Made by a program: the position numbers and the translations under genes | Assembly (NCBI RefSeq): GCF_000001735.4 | Contig: NC_003070.9 | Span: 15,981,971-16,045,970 of the forward strand | Source of the DNA: Arabidopsis thaliana | Taxonomy: Eukaryota; Streptophyta; Magnoliopsida; Brassicales; Brassicaceae | Length of the DNA stretch: 64,000 nucleotides | Direction: 5' to 3' | The notes under the pieces: generated by a model | Told to the model about the DNA's origin: nothing | The model's database searches: none | Seen by the model: the letters and a program-made list of their open reading frames with translations, nothing else | Part shown: positions 12,187-23,897 of the stretch, piece by piece | How positions within the stretch are numbered: the first letter of the stretch is position 1 | Layout: each line of letters begins with the position of its first letter

Positions 12187-12565
12187 TAACCCTTTTTCAT
12201 TTAATGGCAAACAATTTTTTGTCTAATATTGTATTTAGCCGGATTAAAATCCTAAATTAACAATTAATCCGAGAAAACCAATTAGGATAGAATCATATCC
12301 AAATTTATATTAATCCCGATTATCAAACCTTCTCCTACATAATGAAGGTTTTAAAACTTAAATTACAATATTAAGGGTTTGATAAGTGAGAGCGTATGTA
12401 TTTTTTGTTGGGTTAAATATATATACAAAAACTTTAACAGGACTTGATGACCAATTGATCATATATTTGATAGTCATTTCTTCTATTTTTTCTTAATTCC
12501 TTTATGTTTTATATTGATCATTTAAAAAACATTCTAATATGGAATTTTGATATATGTACCTAGAT

Positions 12566-12725
12566 TAGGCATTTCTAGATATTTTAGTTTTCAGAACAAA
12601 ACGACTAATATTTAGACCCAAATTAGGCTTTTCAGCATATTTTAGTTTACAAAATGAACCGATCTGATATCCGAATCCAAATTAGGCTTTTCAGACACTT
12701 TTTTTTTCCAGAACGAATCGATCCT
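12566..12725. repeat. Short tandem degenerate repeat, about 3 x 60 bp
   Basis: Three imperfect copies of a unit containing AAATTAGGCTTTTCAG, then TTTTAGTTT or a similar run and AGAAC(A/G)AA. Immediately downstream is the Copia-type LTR. No coding potential. Confidence 0.5.
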
Positions 12726-12746
12726 ATAGAATTATCCAGAACCAAT

Positions 12747-13170
12747 TGATCATCATCTCAAAACTTTTGATATTCATTTCATTTCTCCCAATAATTATTT
12801 AATTTGTTTTTCCTATAATATTTACAGTTATTTAAATTAAATATAAACTCTATGATGTAAGGAGGATGACATAATTAACAAAAGTATATATATTTTTATT
12901 TTCATATATCGTAAGGATGATGACATAATTAACAAAAGTGTTTATATGACCATTTTGTGACATTCTACATTCTCCAAAATTCATACTTTAGCAGCAAAGC
13001 CGAAAGTGTTATGAATAATAGATATTATATGGATGCCCATTAAGAGCCCATTAGCATATTCTAAAAGTCTTTACATTACTTTGTTACCCTAATATGTATA
13101 TCCTATATATATCTTCTTCTTATTCATGAATAATACACAACAACAATTTATAAACCCTAGTTGTTTTACA
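12747..13170 (+). mobile_element. LTR of Copia-type element A
   Basis: This 424-bp block begins TGATCATCATCTC and ends TTTTACA. It is colinear with the LTR at 52,749-53,165. Directly after it comes ACACGTTACCAGCAC, the position of the primer-binding site. The element's gag continues at 23,661 after a large Mutator insertion. Confidence 0.7.
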
Positions 13171-13769
13171 ACACGTTACCAGCACTAAACCCTTGCCAAC
13201 TAAACTAACACAAAACTTTACCGTCGTATGTCTCCGATCTCATCATTTCTTTTTCTCTCCAACGTCGAGATAAGTTACCTCATATCTGTAAGCAGTCAGT
13301 TGATCATACTTTAATAGTCGTGTTTAAATATTGCATCAAAGACTTGTCTGGTTCATACTTTAGTATCGAGTATTTATTTAATCATATCGTTACATGAGAT
13401 CTGTTGAGTAACGCTTGAATATCATTATAATATATTGTTTCATTATTAAAAGTATCTAAGTTATGTTGGTCAATAAAGTCATGATGTAATACTTAATTCT
13501 CATAAGGAAACAATATTACTTTACATGTTTGATTCATATAATCTTATTATATTGTGGGATCATAGATCGAGTGATACACAAATGTTTAGCATATTGAAAC
13601 TGTTATTTAATTCATCACTTATGGCTTTATCACTTATAACTAGACGTTTGCAACATTGATTTTCTGTTATATACCCATACTTCAATATAGGTTATATGCA
13701 TAATTGATTAACTGAATTTTGCTCTGATTGACTCATAATTTAGGATTAATAACTTAAATGACTCTCATA
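13171..13769 (+). other. 5' internal leader of Copia-type element A
   Basis: Non-coding sequence between the LTR and the Mutator insertion. The first 50 bases match the equivalent leader of copy B (53,166-53,216). The rest is missing from copy B, which jumps straight to sequence found here only after 23,025. Confidence 0.55.
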
Positions 13770-15032
13770 ATTGATGGCTAACTAGAATGACTAACATTTT
13801 TAATGAAAAGACTTTTTAACCTTAATCAGTACTAAAACCATAATTTGATACTAAAAACCATATTTTGATTAAAAAAAGAAATAAAATGATTAATAAAAAG
13901 AAAGGAATAAATAAAACACATGTAAAAAACCCAAAGGAATAAAACTCAAATCGATTTGGGCTTTTCTCGATTCTCTCTTTTTCGCTTTTGCATGTCTCTT
14001 CTTCTTCTTTGATTTCAAATTGAAACCCTAGCAAATCTCCGGTGGTGGCTTCTCGATACGCCGACTTCTCTTCTCCGCTGGTGGCTTCTCGACTAGGCGA
14101 CTTCTCTCTCCAGTGGTCGCTGCTTGACTTGGCGACATCTCTTCTCCGGTGGTCGCTGCTTCTTCTCACACAAAACGGCGTGAGAACTCTTCTTTAGTTC
14201 AAGCTTTTGTAGCCGCCGTAGGTTCCGGCTACACAAACAGCAGTGAAGAGTCGCGGTGGCCCGGATTCACTTCTTCGGTGGTGTAGGTAAACTATTGACC
14301 CGCCGCCACCGCTTTTGAATAAGTCCCTTTTATGGACTGAATTTCGTTTGATTGTGATGGTGATTAATATTTTTTGTTGCAGATCTGCAAATTTGTTGCA
14401 GCATTAGGGTTGTGGGTTTTCTCCTTTCTTATTTTCACATAATCGTGTTCATCGTTCGTTTTCAACTTTCTGATTTACTCCTTATCAAAAGCAGCTTCTC
14501 TGACCACAACAACAGCAGAGGTATCGACTTCGGTGTAAGTAAACTTCAGAACCTGTCACCTTTGCATTTTTTTTTTTTCATTTTTCGATTGATTAATGTG
14601 ATATTTGATTCTCATAATGATAAATCCTTTTTGTTGCAGATCTTTAGCATTACTTCGGCGCTTAACAGTTGATAATTCCAATTCATAATTCTTTATAATC
14701 TAGTAAGGATTTTGGGCAATGTCATTAGAATCGTTTATTGAAAATAATTTTCTTGAGCAAGTAAAGCTTTTCAATTAGGATTTTCATAAAGAGAAATTGT
14801 TATTCTGGTAATTCAGATTATGGTGGCCAATTACGGCTGAATTTATTTTGGAAAAAATTCTCGCCTTTCTCTGAGTTTTGATATTGATTTTGTGTTGTGT
14901 TCTCACAGATTTAATCAATTTTCTGGATTATTCTGTGACAGATTTGTTATGATTTTAGTTTGCTAATCTCACAAGGCACCTAAGATCTTAAGTTATTTGC
15001 TTATGCAACCTCGCTTTTTTCTATGATTAGGA

Positions 15033-18000
15033 ATGACGTCTTCTAGTCATACCCGCAGTTATCCACTACGCTTGTATGAAGAAGGAAAATCATCGTTGCA
15101 AAAAAGGAGTATGGCCCACAGCTGCTATGTTTTTCAAATTAGGAAGATCCATGAAGGATTAGGTGCAGATGTGGGATGAGTTGAAGAAAACTGCACTTGG
15201 TCTTTTTATAAAGTTGACTGAAAGTGGATTTATATGGGCTGCACAGAAAGTTCATTTCTTCCTAACAAATCAGTTGCAAGTCGACAACATGAATGAGATG
15301 TGGTGTTTGATTGATCGCAGGCCAATAAGATTTTCGCTCTACGAATTAGAGAACATAACGGGCCTCAATTGCGATATGTTTGACGAGTCTGACACTCGTG
15401 AAATTGATTACAAAGAATTCTGGAATGAAATGGGTATCGCAACGTCTGTTGGTCCATTGTTTATAGAGCTGGAACGTGTAATAGAGATTAGCAAGACATG
15501 GAGTTTGGAGAAGAGGATGATGGTTGGTAGACTATGTTTACTATCTGTTGGAGTACATGGGATTCATCACGGTTCTAGAGTCCCGTTGTCGAGTTCTAAA
15601 AGAGTGCTTGATCATGTTGCTTTTGAGAAGTATCCTTGGGGTCGAGTGGCTTTTGACTCTCTATTAAGGTCTGTGAAGATTGTAAAGTATGACAGAGAAT
15701 CTTATGTGATTCACGGTTGTGTTCAGTCCTTGCTGGTTTGGATATATGAGAGTGTGCCTGGAATTGGAGAAGCTTGTGGGTTTAGAAAAACAACACTGAC
15801 GGGTGTTCCGCTATTTGATTGGAGATCTTCTAGAAAACGTTTCAACTTTACCGCTTTCATTGAAAAGGAGAAGGCTGCCCACGGACAGGTATGTTTTGGA
15901 GAAAACGTTTCAACTTTACTGCTTTCATTGAAAAGGAGAAGGCTGCCCACGGACAGGTATGTTTTGTTTTCTAGATCAAATCTGCTACTTGTCTTTAAAA
16001 AAAATCTGTGAGTAAACTTGCACAAACGTTTTAACTTAAACTTGTAATTATATGTATGTAGGTGCGTGTGAGGCATATGATCCCTGTATCTAAAGAAAAT
16101 ATGTACCCAAAATGGAGTGACTCAGCTGAGAATAAGGATATGGTGCTTGACAACTTGCTTAATGACATCATCCACAACCGTTTATAACCTCATGCGTGGA
16201 CACATGTGGCAGCACGACGTAAGAGGAAACAGAATTAGGGATCATCAAATGAGGATGGTGAGAGTAAAGTTATGGAGTCAAATCCTGCAGATGATGTTAT
16301 AGCAGAAGTATCTAATAAGAAGCAAAGAACAGAGAAAGCTCATATAAAAGTCCTGTTTTTACCATTTCCACATTTACCATATACATAGGTCTATATTTTG
16401 ACAGTGAATTAACTAACATTGTTATATGCTTCATTATAGGTCCATGAAGAGGAGAAGACAAACTTGTTGGATATTTGGAATATGTTGGAGAAAATGAATG
16501 TCACAATCAGTGACATGGACAAGAATGCGAGCAGAAGATTGGATGGGTTGGAGAAGAAAGTTGCTTGCTTAGAAGAGAGTGTAAGTAAGAAGTTTGAAGC
16601 TGTGGAGACTGATCTGAGAGTTCTTAAAGAGTCTCAGCCCCCTGTAGTATCCAATGAAGCTGCCACATCAAACAACAATGATGAATATGAGGCAAATAGT
16701 AACCAACCTGTAAGTAGATGTCAGTTTTTAATTTTACATGTTTTGCATTTTTGATTTGAATTCTGCCTTTATTAAACCGTATATGTACTGTGTTTTTTTC
16801 AGTCTTGGGTAGTAGAGGAGAAGCTAGGTTCTGTCGATGGGTTGCCTATTCAAAGAGTGGTTAAGAAGGCTGTTAATTCACTGAAGAAAAAGGAAGCTGC
16901 TACAAAGGTCCTTACTAAGAAGAAAGTTGCAAAATCTAATAAGAAGAAGACAATTGTCAATGTAGAGAAGGTAGAAAAACCAAAACCTGAAATGAAGAAG
17001 ACAATTGTTAAGGTAGAGAAGGTAGATAGTCCAAAACCTGAGGAGAAGAAGTCAGTTGCAGCTCCGACAACAAAGACATTTGATGATGATGTTATGGATG
17101 TCACTGACAAGGTTATTGCAGACAATCTGAAAATAGCTTCAAGTTCTGAAGAAATATTCTCCAATCCTCTAGATTGAATGGGTAATAAGGCAATGGCTGA
17201 TGCATTGAGAGCACTTCAAGAAGGACTAGAGAATCTAGACGGTGTTACTAGTAAGAGTTGATGAGTGCCACAGCTAGCGGGTTCTCAGAAATATCCGTAT
17301 GTAGGAAATTCAATAGTGAAGCGCATAATCTCGGATGAACCATCGTCTTCTTCGGTACCTGAACATCTTCAACCTGTTTCTGATGACCAATTTGATAGGC
17401 TGTAGGATTGGCTCAAACCAGATTTGTAAGTGTCTATTTTTCTTCACATAGAAATGTTTTGTGCTATCATTACTCATTCTTTTCTTTTCTGCAGTGAAAA
17501 AGAAGGCATGAACACCAGCAATTTTAATGCCCGATTCTACTGGCAGATAATGACTCCAAGAAGCGATTGGCCAAAAGAAAAATATTGATGGCTGAAAGAC
17601 TATGTAAGTATAGAAATATATTCTTAACAGTTTTTGCTTTCAATTGATTTAATCATGTACTGTTGGCTGGCTGAAAGTATATGTAACTATAATAATTGTT
17701 GTTTTGATTATAATGCAACACATGAGAGCTGCAATGTCATTGTTTCACCGAAGATTCAATCGTGATCCTTCAAAATATCCCAACCAGAGAATAGCTATTT
17801 TGGATCAAGATTTGATCTCCACAATGCTCAAAAGACTATAAACAGTTTCAACCGTATTATAGGTGCTTCAAATTGAGGGAGTATTATGAGGATCAAGTCA
17901 ATGGTACAGCTCAATGTGACGCAGCGACAAACAAGAAATGGTTTGTTGATGTGGATCACCTATATGCCTTCCTCTTTGTCAACGTGAATCATTGGGTCGC

Positions 18001-18407
18001 TCTAGATATTGACTTGACAAAAAAACGGATCAATATTTATGAAAGCATCCCGAGCTTGACTTCGGATACATAAATGGCGATACAGTGCATGTTTGTGATG
18101 ACAATGATTCCTGCTATGTTGAGTTCATTTGTTCCGTCAAAGCAACGTAGGAGGAGCTACTCAAAGTTGGAGTGGAAGAGGATTACAAAGGTCCCAGAGA
18201 ATCTTGATGTAGGTGGTTGTGCTATCTACTCAATAAAATACATCGAATGCTTGGCGCTTGGCAAGTCATTTGATGGCTTGTGTGATGAGAACATGCAGTC
18301 ACTACGGACTTGCTGTGGAGATGTTTGAGGAATTAGGCGAGAATGCTGGAACACTACACTCTGAGGTTCGTCGCAAGGCCTTCAAATTCCCTAGCCTAAT
18401 GGATGAG
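15033..18407 (+). pseudogene. DUF1985-Ulp1 (C48) protease-like TE gene, decayed
   Basis: Multi-exon remnant. The DUF1985 domain lies at 15,163-15,893 (MNEMWCLIDRRPIRFSLYEL, ENITGLNC, YPWGRVAFDSLL). A 16.06-16.2 kb exon follows, then a coiled-coil exon (16,441-16,709) and a Lys-rich exon (16,803-17,177) with two tandem KTIVxVEKVxxPKPE units. The Ulp1 cysteine-protease domain is at about 17,540-18,330: NHWVALDID supplies the catalytic His, and GGCAIYSIKYIEC supplies the Cys. Several frame breaks and stops (for example at 18,071) separate the parts. Ulp1/C48 enzymes cleave SUMO or related conjugates. Its role in plant MULEs is unknown. Confidence 0.85.
15833..15968 (+). repeat. 68-bp tandem duplication across an exon-intron border
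   Basis: The end of the DUF1985 exon with its donor (GGACAG then GTATGTTTTG) is present twice in direct tandem, 15,833-15,900 and 15,901-15,968, with one or two differences. This gives two competing splice donors. Confidence 0.85.
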
Positions 18408-18720
18408 TAGAAGCTTTGTTTCTGTTGTTTCTCAATCTATTAAGAACCATGTTTCTTCTTAGGATTTTTATTTTGTTATGTCTATGACTTTTAAGACCCA
18501 TGTTTTGTCTTAAACTTTGCAGTACATGTATCTAAACCCATTTCCCTTCTCGAGATTTTTTGGTTTATATAAGCATCTAACTACAAATCAGGTTTTAGTG
18601 ATGGAAATCAGTTTTTCAGACTTATAGTCATTTTCGTAACTCTAGTATCTGATTGAAAGATATTGTACAAGTTGTCATTGAAAGTGTTGGTATATAGGGA
18701 TATAAACTCGTTTTCCTTTT

Positions 18721-18880
18721 AATGTATTGTGCTCTTGTATTGTGGTCGTTGTAGTGTTGGTTTGCATTGCATATTTCTGAAACAAAGCAAAAGCAAAAAA
18801 AAATGTATTATGCTCTTGTATTGTGGTCGTTGTAATTTTTATTTTTTTTGCTTTGTTTCAGAAATATGCAATGCAAACAG
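18721..18880. repeat. Inverted repeat with about 36-bp arms between convergent TE genes
   Basis: The arm at 18,760-18,802 and the arm at 18,843-18,878 are reverse complements (perfect over about 30 bases; one arm has a 6-base insertion). A direct repeat containing CTCTTGTATTGTGGTCGTTG (about 18,721-18,753 and 18,802-18,834) precedes each arm. The structure lies between the 3' ends of the Ulp1 gene and the MURA gene. Confidence 0.8.
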
Positions 18881-18996
18881 CCACGAAGAAGGTGATAAGG
18901 ATTATTCTATTAGAACAGAATCATAGAAATGAAAAAACATCGTTGAGATTCAAATAACACAAACAACCAGAAAAGGAAAAAAAGTCATAAAAGACA

Positions 18997-21517
18997 TTAA
19001 GCCTTGCATGTCTTACGATTGTGTCCAATTTGCTTGCAATTGTCACAAGTGTGTTGTTTTCTAGCCTTCTTCTTCTCCATAGCAATCTCCAATGTAGACT
19101 TAATTCTCGATTTCTTTGGTCTACCTGGTTGTTGACGAGCTTCCGGTGGTAAACATATCTTCGACACGACATTTTCGGGAACAGTTATATCAAAGTTCCT
19201 GGGCATGATGGCATTAGCATAGGACTTGCATAAATAATTCTTCTGAAAGTAAGGATGACACAATGATATCCGAGAAAGTTTTCATTTTTCAGCAGCTGCA
19301 ATCGCGTGGGCACATGGGATCTTTTCTAGATCAAACCTGCGACACGAACATATCTTGTCTTTCAAATTAACAACATGCAGAGATGCTCCAAACATAACTT
19401 GTACTTGATTTGCATCTATGTCTTGCACAATTAGCAATTTGGCATACTCTACACGACTCTACAGAAAATACATTGTCATTAGTTAGCTATAATCACCAAT
19501 ATACGGATGTATATAAATTGTGTTTGTATTACAAATGAAACCTGCAAGATCTTCTCTACTCCACGAGGAAGATATGTAGACAAATTCAATGCATCATTCC
19601 TTCAGTTGTACAATAGGAAGGCTACTCGCGGGTGACATGACCTTATTCATTGAATCTGCAATGTTACTTGTAAGCAAGTTGTACCTATCACCAGGGAAAT
19701 GCAAACGAGTCCACAAACGTACATCAGCTCTTTGAAGCTAAGCATGAAGAGCAGGATTCAAACCTAAAATCTGATCAAATATCCTTTCAAAATTGACTAA
19801 TCTGTAAGCGTTTGCTGCCTTCTTTGCCAAACCAAATGCATCCCAACCTTTAAAGCAAACTAATATATTCTTGTGCAAGTGGTATGTACAGATTCCCGGC
19901 TAGACTTAGGATAAACTATCATTATTGCTTTTTTAATGGATTGGTGCTTGTCAGAAATAATGGCGAGACTATCATCATCTGGAATCACACTGCTGAGTTG
20001 TCTAAAAAACCATTCCCATGAGGCATCATTTTCAGTATCAACCACGGCAAAAGCAATCAGGTATATCTGAAAATTACCATCTTGAGTTGTTACTGTAAGA
20101 AGTGTCCCTAAGTATTATCCTTGTAAAAAAGTACCGTCAACAACCACCACTTTCCTCATGAAAGGGAATCCTAAAATACTTGCACCAAACGCAAGAAACA
20201 AGTACTTAAATCGCTGAGTTTCATCCACTTCAAGTCGCGTGAAGGTTTCAGGATTTTCCCTCCATAACATGTACAAGTATACCGGAAGTTGCTCGTAACC
20301 ACTTTCTAGTGTACCCCTAACCATTTCTCGGGCAGATCTTAGTGTCTGATAAGCCTTCGAGTAATCCATCTATCAAAATGTATTGACTTTAGTGATTAGT
20401 TGGTTGATAACAAGGTGTGATTAATAAACAAAGAAAGCCAAGAAATTGGAAATCGTACCTTGATTTGAAACCGTTTAGTCAATACTTTGGTAACATGCAT
20501 TGGGAGAACCTTAGGTCCAATTCCACCAACGTAATTCTTAGAGAGCAATCCAAGTATTTCGTGAGTAGCTTGTCGGGAACGTGATGAGCGTTTAGTAATA
20601 GAACATGTATGTTCCGAAACATACACTCTCACTTGAAACTTTGGATACTCGTCAACTAGTGTTGCTCGCACTCTCCACCAACATCCCTTAATCCAACACA
20701 TGACAAAATATAATTTAGGAGTCGATTTCGAAACATCAAAATCAAATTTCTGTAACACAGTAAGTATCTTCAAACGTGTCTCCAAGTGATCTTTCGTTTC
20801 AAAACATTGACCAACGGCCAATCCCAATGACGATAGTTCTAAGGTCGCGTATGTAGCATCTCCTTTATCTTCTTCTATGTATACGCTTAAACTCCTCTTC
20901 CTGCTTGGTACTTTAGTTTTATCTTCTTCTTCTGGTGGAATCCCATAGAGGCTAAAGTTCTCATCATCAAAATCTGTTCCGTCGGAATCATCACAGTAAT
21001 CAAATCTACTCTCGTCATCTTCACTATCTTCAACTACTTCAGATTTTTGTCCTTCAACAACGTTTTTAGTGAGGGTGTATACGTCAACGTTTTCAATGTT
21101 TTCTTCGACAATACCGTATACATCAACAGCTTTTGTCTTCGGCAAATCGCTGATATCTAAACCATCAATGATTTCCTCTTTTGATTCATCTAGATCTTTC
21201 TCTTTTAATTCAACACAAAGTCGAACAGTAGCATTCTTCGTTTGCCCCAAATAAGACTGAAACTGTCTATTATTACCAATGATTACAGGTGGAGTATCTG
21301 CTGGTAATTGCTTTGATTTCGAGATCTTGTAACTCAAACTAACTTCAAATACACTTTTCTTGACATTGTAATCCTCATACACCATTTGGATGAAATCATC
21401 ATAACTGGTTTGACTATTACCTTCAAGTACACGACAACCTTTTGTACTATCAACGACAAAAAGCTATCTCGTTTTCTCATAGACCCATTTACCACACATG
21501 AGAATTACTTGATCCAT
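18997..21517 (-). pseudogene. MURA (MuDR-type) transposase, decayed
   Basis: The start is at 21,517 (MDQVILMCGKWVYEKTR, then a stop). Next come a PB1-like N-terminal region, an acidic stretch, and the MuDR DNA-binding domain at about 20,850-20,460 (VGQCFETKDHLETRLKILTV, HTCSITKRSSRSRQATHEIL). The MULE catalytic core runs 20,369-19,860 (FLAFGASILGFPFMRKVVVV, DGTFLQG with the first Asp; IISDKHQSIKKAI with the second). A SWIM finger is near 19,330 (C-x-C...H) and a CCHC zinc knuckle ends the protein at 19,000-19,040 (CDNCKQIGHNRKTC). Stops and frameshifts break the gene at several points; the first 329 codons after 21,385 are open. Confidence 0.9.
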
Positions 21518-21754
21518 ACCAAAGAGGGAATCGAATTGATATCAAAGAAGAATAGAAACAAGTGAAGCAACTAAGATATCGAATAGGTAGAAAAATAATG
21601 GATTGTATTGAAAATAGATTTGGTAGGCGTTACATAAGAAGAAAAAGAAAACGACAATGGCAGTTTTTTTGCTTGAAAACCCTAGGAGGATATACTTTGA
21701 CTCATAATTGGATATTTAATGCATTAAATTCAAATATGGCAATATTTTGAAAAA

Positions 21755-22800
21755 ATCTGCCGGCTAATAAAAGTCTGTCGTAACGTTTAAAAAACAAAAA
21801 AAAATGAATCAAACCGGATTTAACATATAACAAAAAATTTTGAAATTTTAAAAACAAATATGTCAAAAAGATTCTGTTATTACTAAAAAGGTTATTCTAG
21901 TCATAAACAAATCGGCCAGAACATTGACATGAGTAAATCTGTTATGCTTTGACACTGAAAAAGAAAACTGTTATTACTAGGGGGGTTATTGAAGGTAGGA
22001 TTTTAATTGAATATGAAAGAATTTAGAATTCTATTTAAATCTAGTGTTATTCAATTGACTGGTTTTAGAATTCTATTAAATTCTACTGTTATTCAATTTG
22101 TTGATTTTAGAATTCTTTTAAATTCTACTGTTATTCAACATTAAAATTGTTTTATTAGCAATGTGATTTGATTAGAATTTAAAAGAAATCAAAGACAAAA
22201 ACATGAAGAAACAAATCCCAGCTATTATGGTGTGATTTGGATAGAATTTGTCAAATACATTAAAATCTTTTACTTTTCTATTCATTTTAATTCTTTTAAA
22301 TTCAATTATCTATTCATTTTAATTCTTTTAAAAAACAAATCTGTTATCACTACGTGACTGTCTAGTAATTTTATTTTTTAACAAAAAAATCTGTTGTAAA
22401 ACACCAGATTTGTTAACAAATTAATTAAATCTGTGATCACACAAAACAACTCTGTCATGACTATATAACATTTTTCCGGGTTAACAAATCTATTATAACA
22501 CAACAGATTTTTGGTTACAAATAGAAAATATGTTGCTACAATAAGGAAAAATTTGCGGTATGGAAAACAAATCAGTGACACATTTGGTTTCAACATTCTT
22601 AATTTTGAAATTTAAAAACAAATCGGTGGAGACTATATGAAACAAATCAGTCACGGTAAAAGAATATGAACAAAAAAATCTGGCGTAACATAACATAGTA
22701 AAGTTTGTGGTACAAAACAAGTCTATTGTAAAAAATCTGTGGTTGACCAAAAAATCTGTGATCTTAAACAAATCCGTCGCAACAAGAGCCACAGATTTAC
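21755..22800. repeat. Cluster of AAATCTGT-type subterminal repeats
   Basis: About 17 short motifs related to AACAAATCTGT (variants with TCCGT, TCGGT, TCAGT) occur in both orientations, most densely at 22,330-22,800, outside the 5' end of the MURA gene. Some are paired as small inverted repeats, for example AAATCTGT...CCAGATTT at 22,384-22,412. This is the expected position for transposase or accessory-protein binding sites. A separate AT-rich block with TAGAATTCT(A/T)TTAAATTCTA repeats lies at 21,985-22,330. Confidence 0.7.
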
Positions 22801-23010
22801 CAAAAATGACTATGGCATTTTCGTAAATAAATGTGGTTTTATTGCCATGCTGGAATTAAATAGTAATGACATTTCTGTAATATTGTTTTTCTACAAAGGA
22901 AAACAGGGATATTTTAGGTATAATTATTACTCATATAACTCATATTTTTAGCATTTATTTTTGGTCATTATGTATAAAATATGGTTCAATCTAGTAATTT
23001 TCCCATTGAT

Positions 23011-23660
23011 TAATATACTTTGTTAGTGATGGGACCTTATCACGTCCAAGTATCGTTCTAAAATTTATACTGCTTTATAATTGAGTTTGTTATATTCTCT
23101 GTTTTCAAAACATTAAATCCATACTTCGACAAACGTTTTAATAATTATTCAGTTTACTTTCTTTGATTTGGTATAGTCGTTGAATTATCGATTATAATTA
23201 TTTGGTTTAATTAGATTGGTTAGTATATTATTGCATATGGATTTAATATGACGAGATCGGTTAATTGTACTATTCGATTAGAGATAATATATTATTTTAT
23301 TGTTATATCTTCTATGCATCATCGTTTGATTATTGTCACACATCAGAACTACATATTTATTATTAGGATATTTCGTTGACTTAGTTCTTTGGTTTATGTT
23401 CCTCGTTTGAAAACTTGTGGCATAATTAATTAGATATCATTATTCTCGTTGTTTCTGGTTTGTTATGTTAATATATGATTCGTTGATTCATGCTTAGTAG
23501 TGAAATGTATGTTGCTGTTTTTATTTAATGCTTTGTAGCTAATCATATGTTGATGTTATTTTAATAACCGATTATTACTTTTGTTTAATCACATGTAGTA
23601 TATTGATTAATTTTTGAAAAATCATCGATTATTTAATCACACTTCTATATTTTCAGCAAA
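23011..23660 (+). other. Leader of Copia-type element A downstream of the Mutator insertion
   Basis: Non-coding, AT-rich, and colinear with 53,225-53,883 at high identity, so it belongs to the interrupted Copia-type element rather than to the Mutator element. Confidence 0.7.
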
Positions 23661-23897
23661 ATGTCAAATCTCACGAGAGTTACGTTTGAGGCCCTTGATA
23701 TTTCTGGGAAGAATTATTTATCTTGGGTATTGGATGTTGAGATGCACCTAATTTTTGAGGAACTTGGGGATACAATTATCGAAGGAATTGAAGCAAGCAG
23801 CCAAATCAAAGCAAAGGTTATGATTTACCTTTGCCATCAGCTTCATGAAGACATTAAGAATAAATACTTAACTTTACAAGTTTGTAAGCCCATTTAG
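23661..23897 (+). pseudogene. gag fragment (UBN2/DUF4219-like) of Copia-type element A
   Basis: About 70 codons from the initiator Met match the gag at 53,884 (LTRVTFEALDISGKNYLSWV, HLIFEELGDTIIEG). Homology ends near 23,877, where unrelated sequence leading into the next Mutator element begins. The zinc knuckle and everything after it are absent. Confidence 0.8.

Larger units (their letters stand above)
13770..23010. mobile_element. VANDAL/Kaonashi-like non-TIR Mutator element with Ulp1 cargo
   Basis: A MURA transposase (-) and a DUF1985-Ulp1 gene (+) sit tail to tail, the organisation known from plant MULEs that carry Ulp1-like proteases. No long TIRs are visible. The outer ends are only loosely alike (CTAACTAGAATGAC at left; inverted TTACTAGATTGAAC at right). 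The sequences outside belong to one Copia-type element, as copy B at 52.7 kb shows, so the block is an insertion. ATTGAT occurs at both borders, but I could not fix a clean 9-bp duplication; the limits are good to perhaps 30 bases. Confidence 0.6.

Noticed and set aside
22378..22792. Minus-strand Phe/Tyr-rich frames of 72 and 99 codons
   Set aside because: They are translations of the AAATCTGT repeat cluster read backwards, giving repeated RFF/DLF words, not a protein.
21755..22800. Regularly recurring short motifs as a CRISPR-like array
   Set aside because: The repeats are degenerate, irregularly spaced and in both orientations, within a plant Mutator element.
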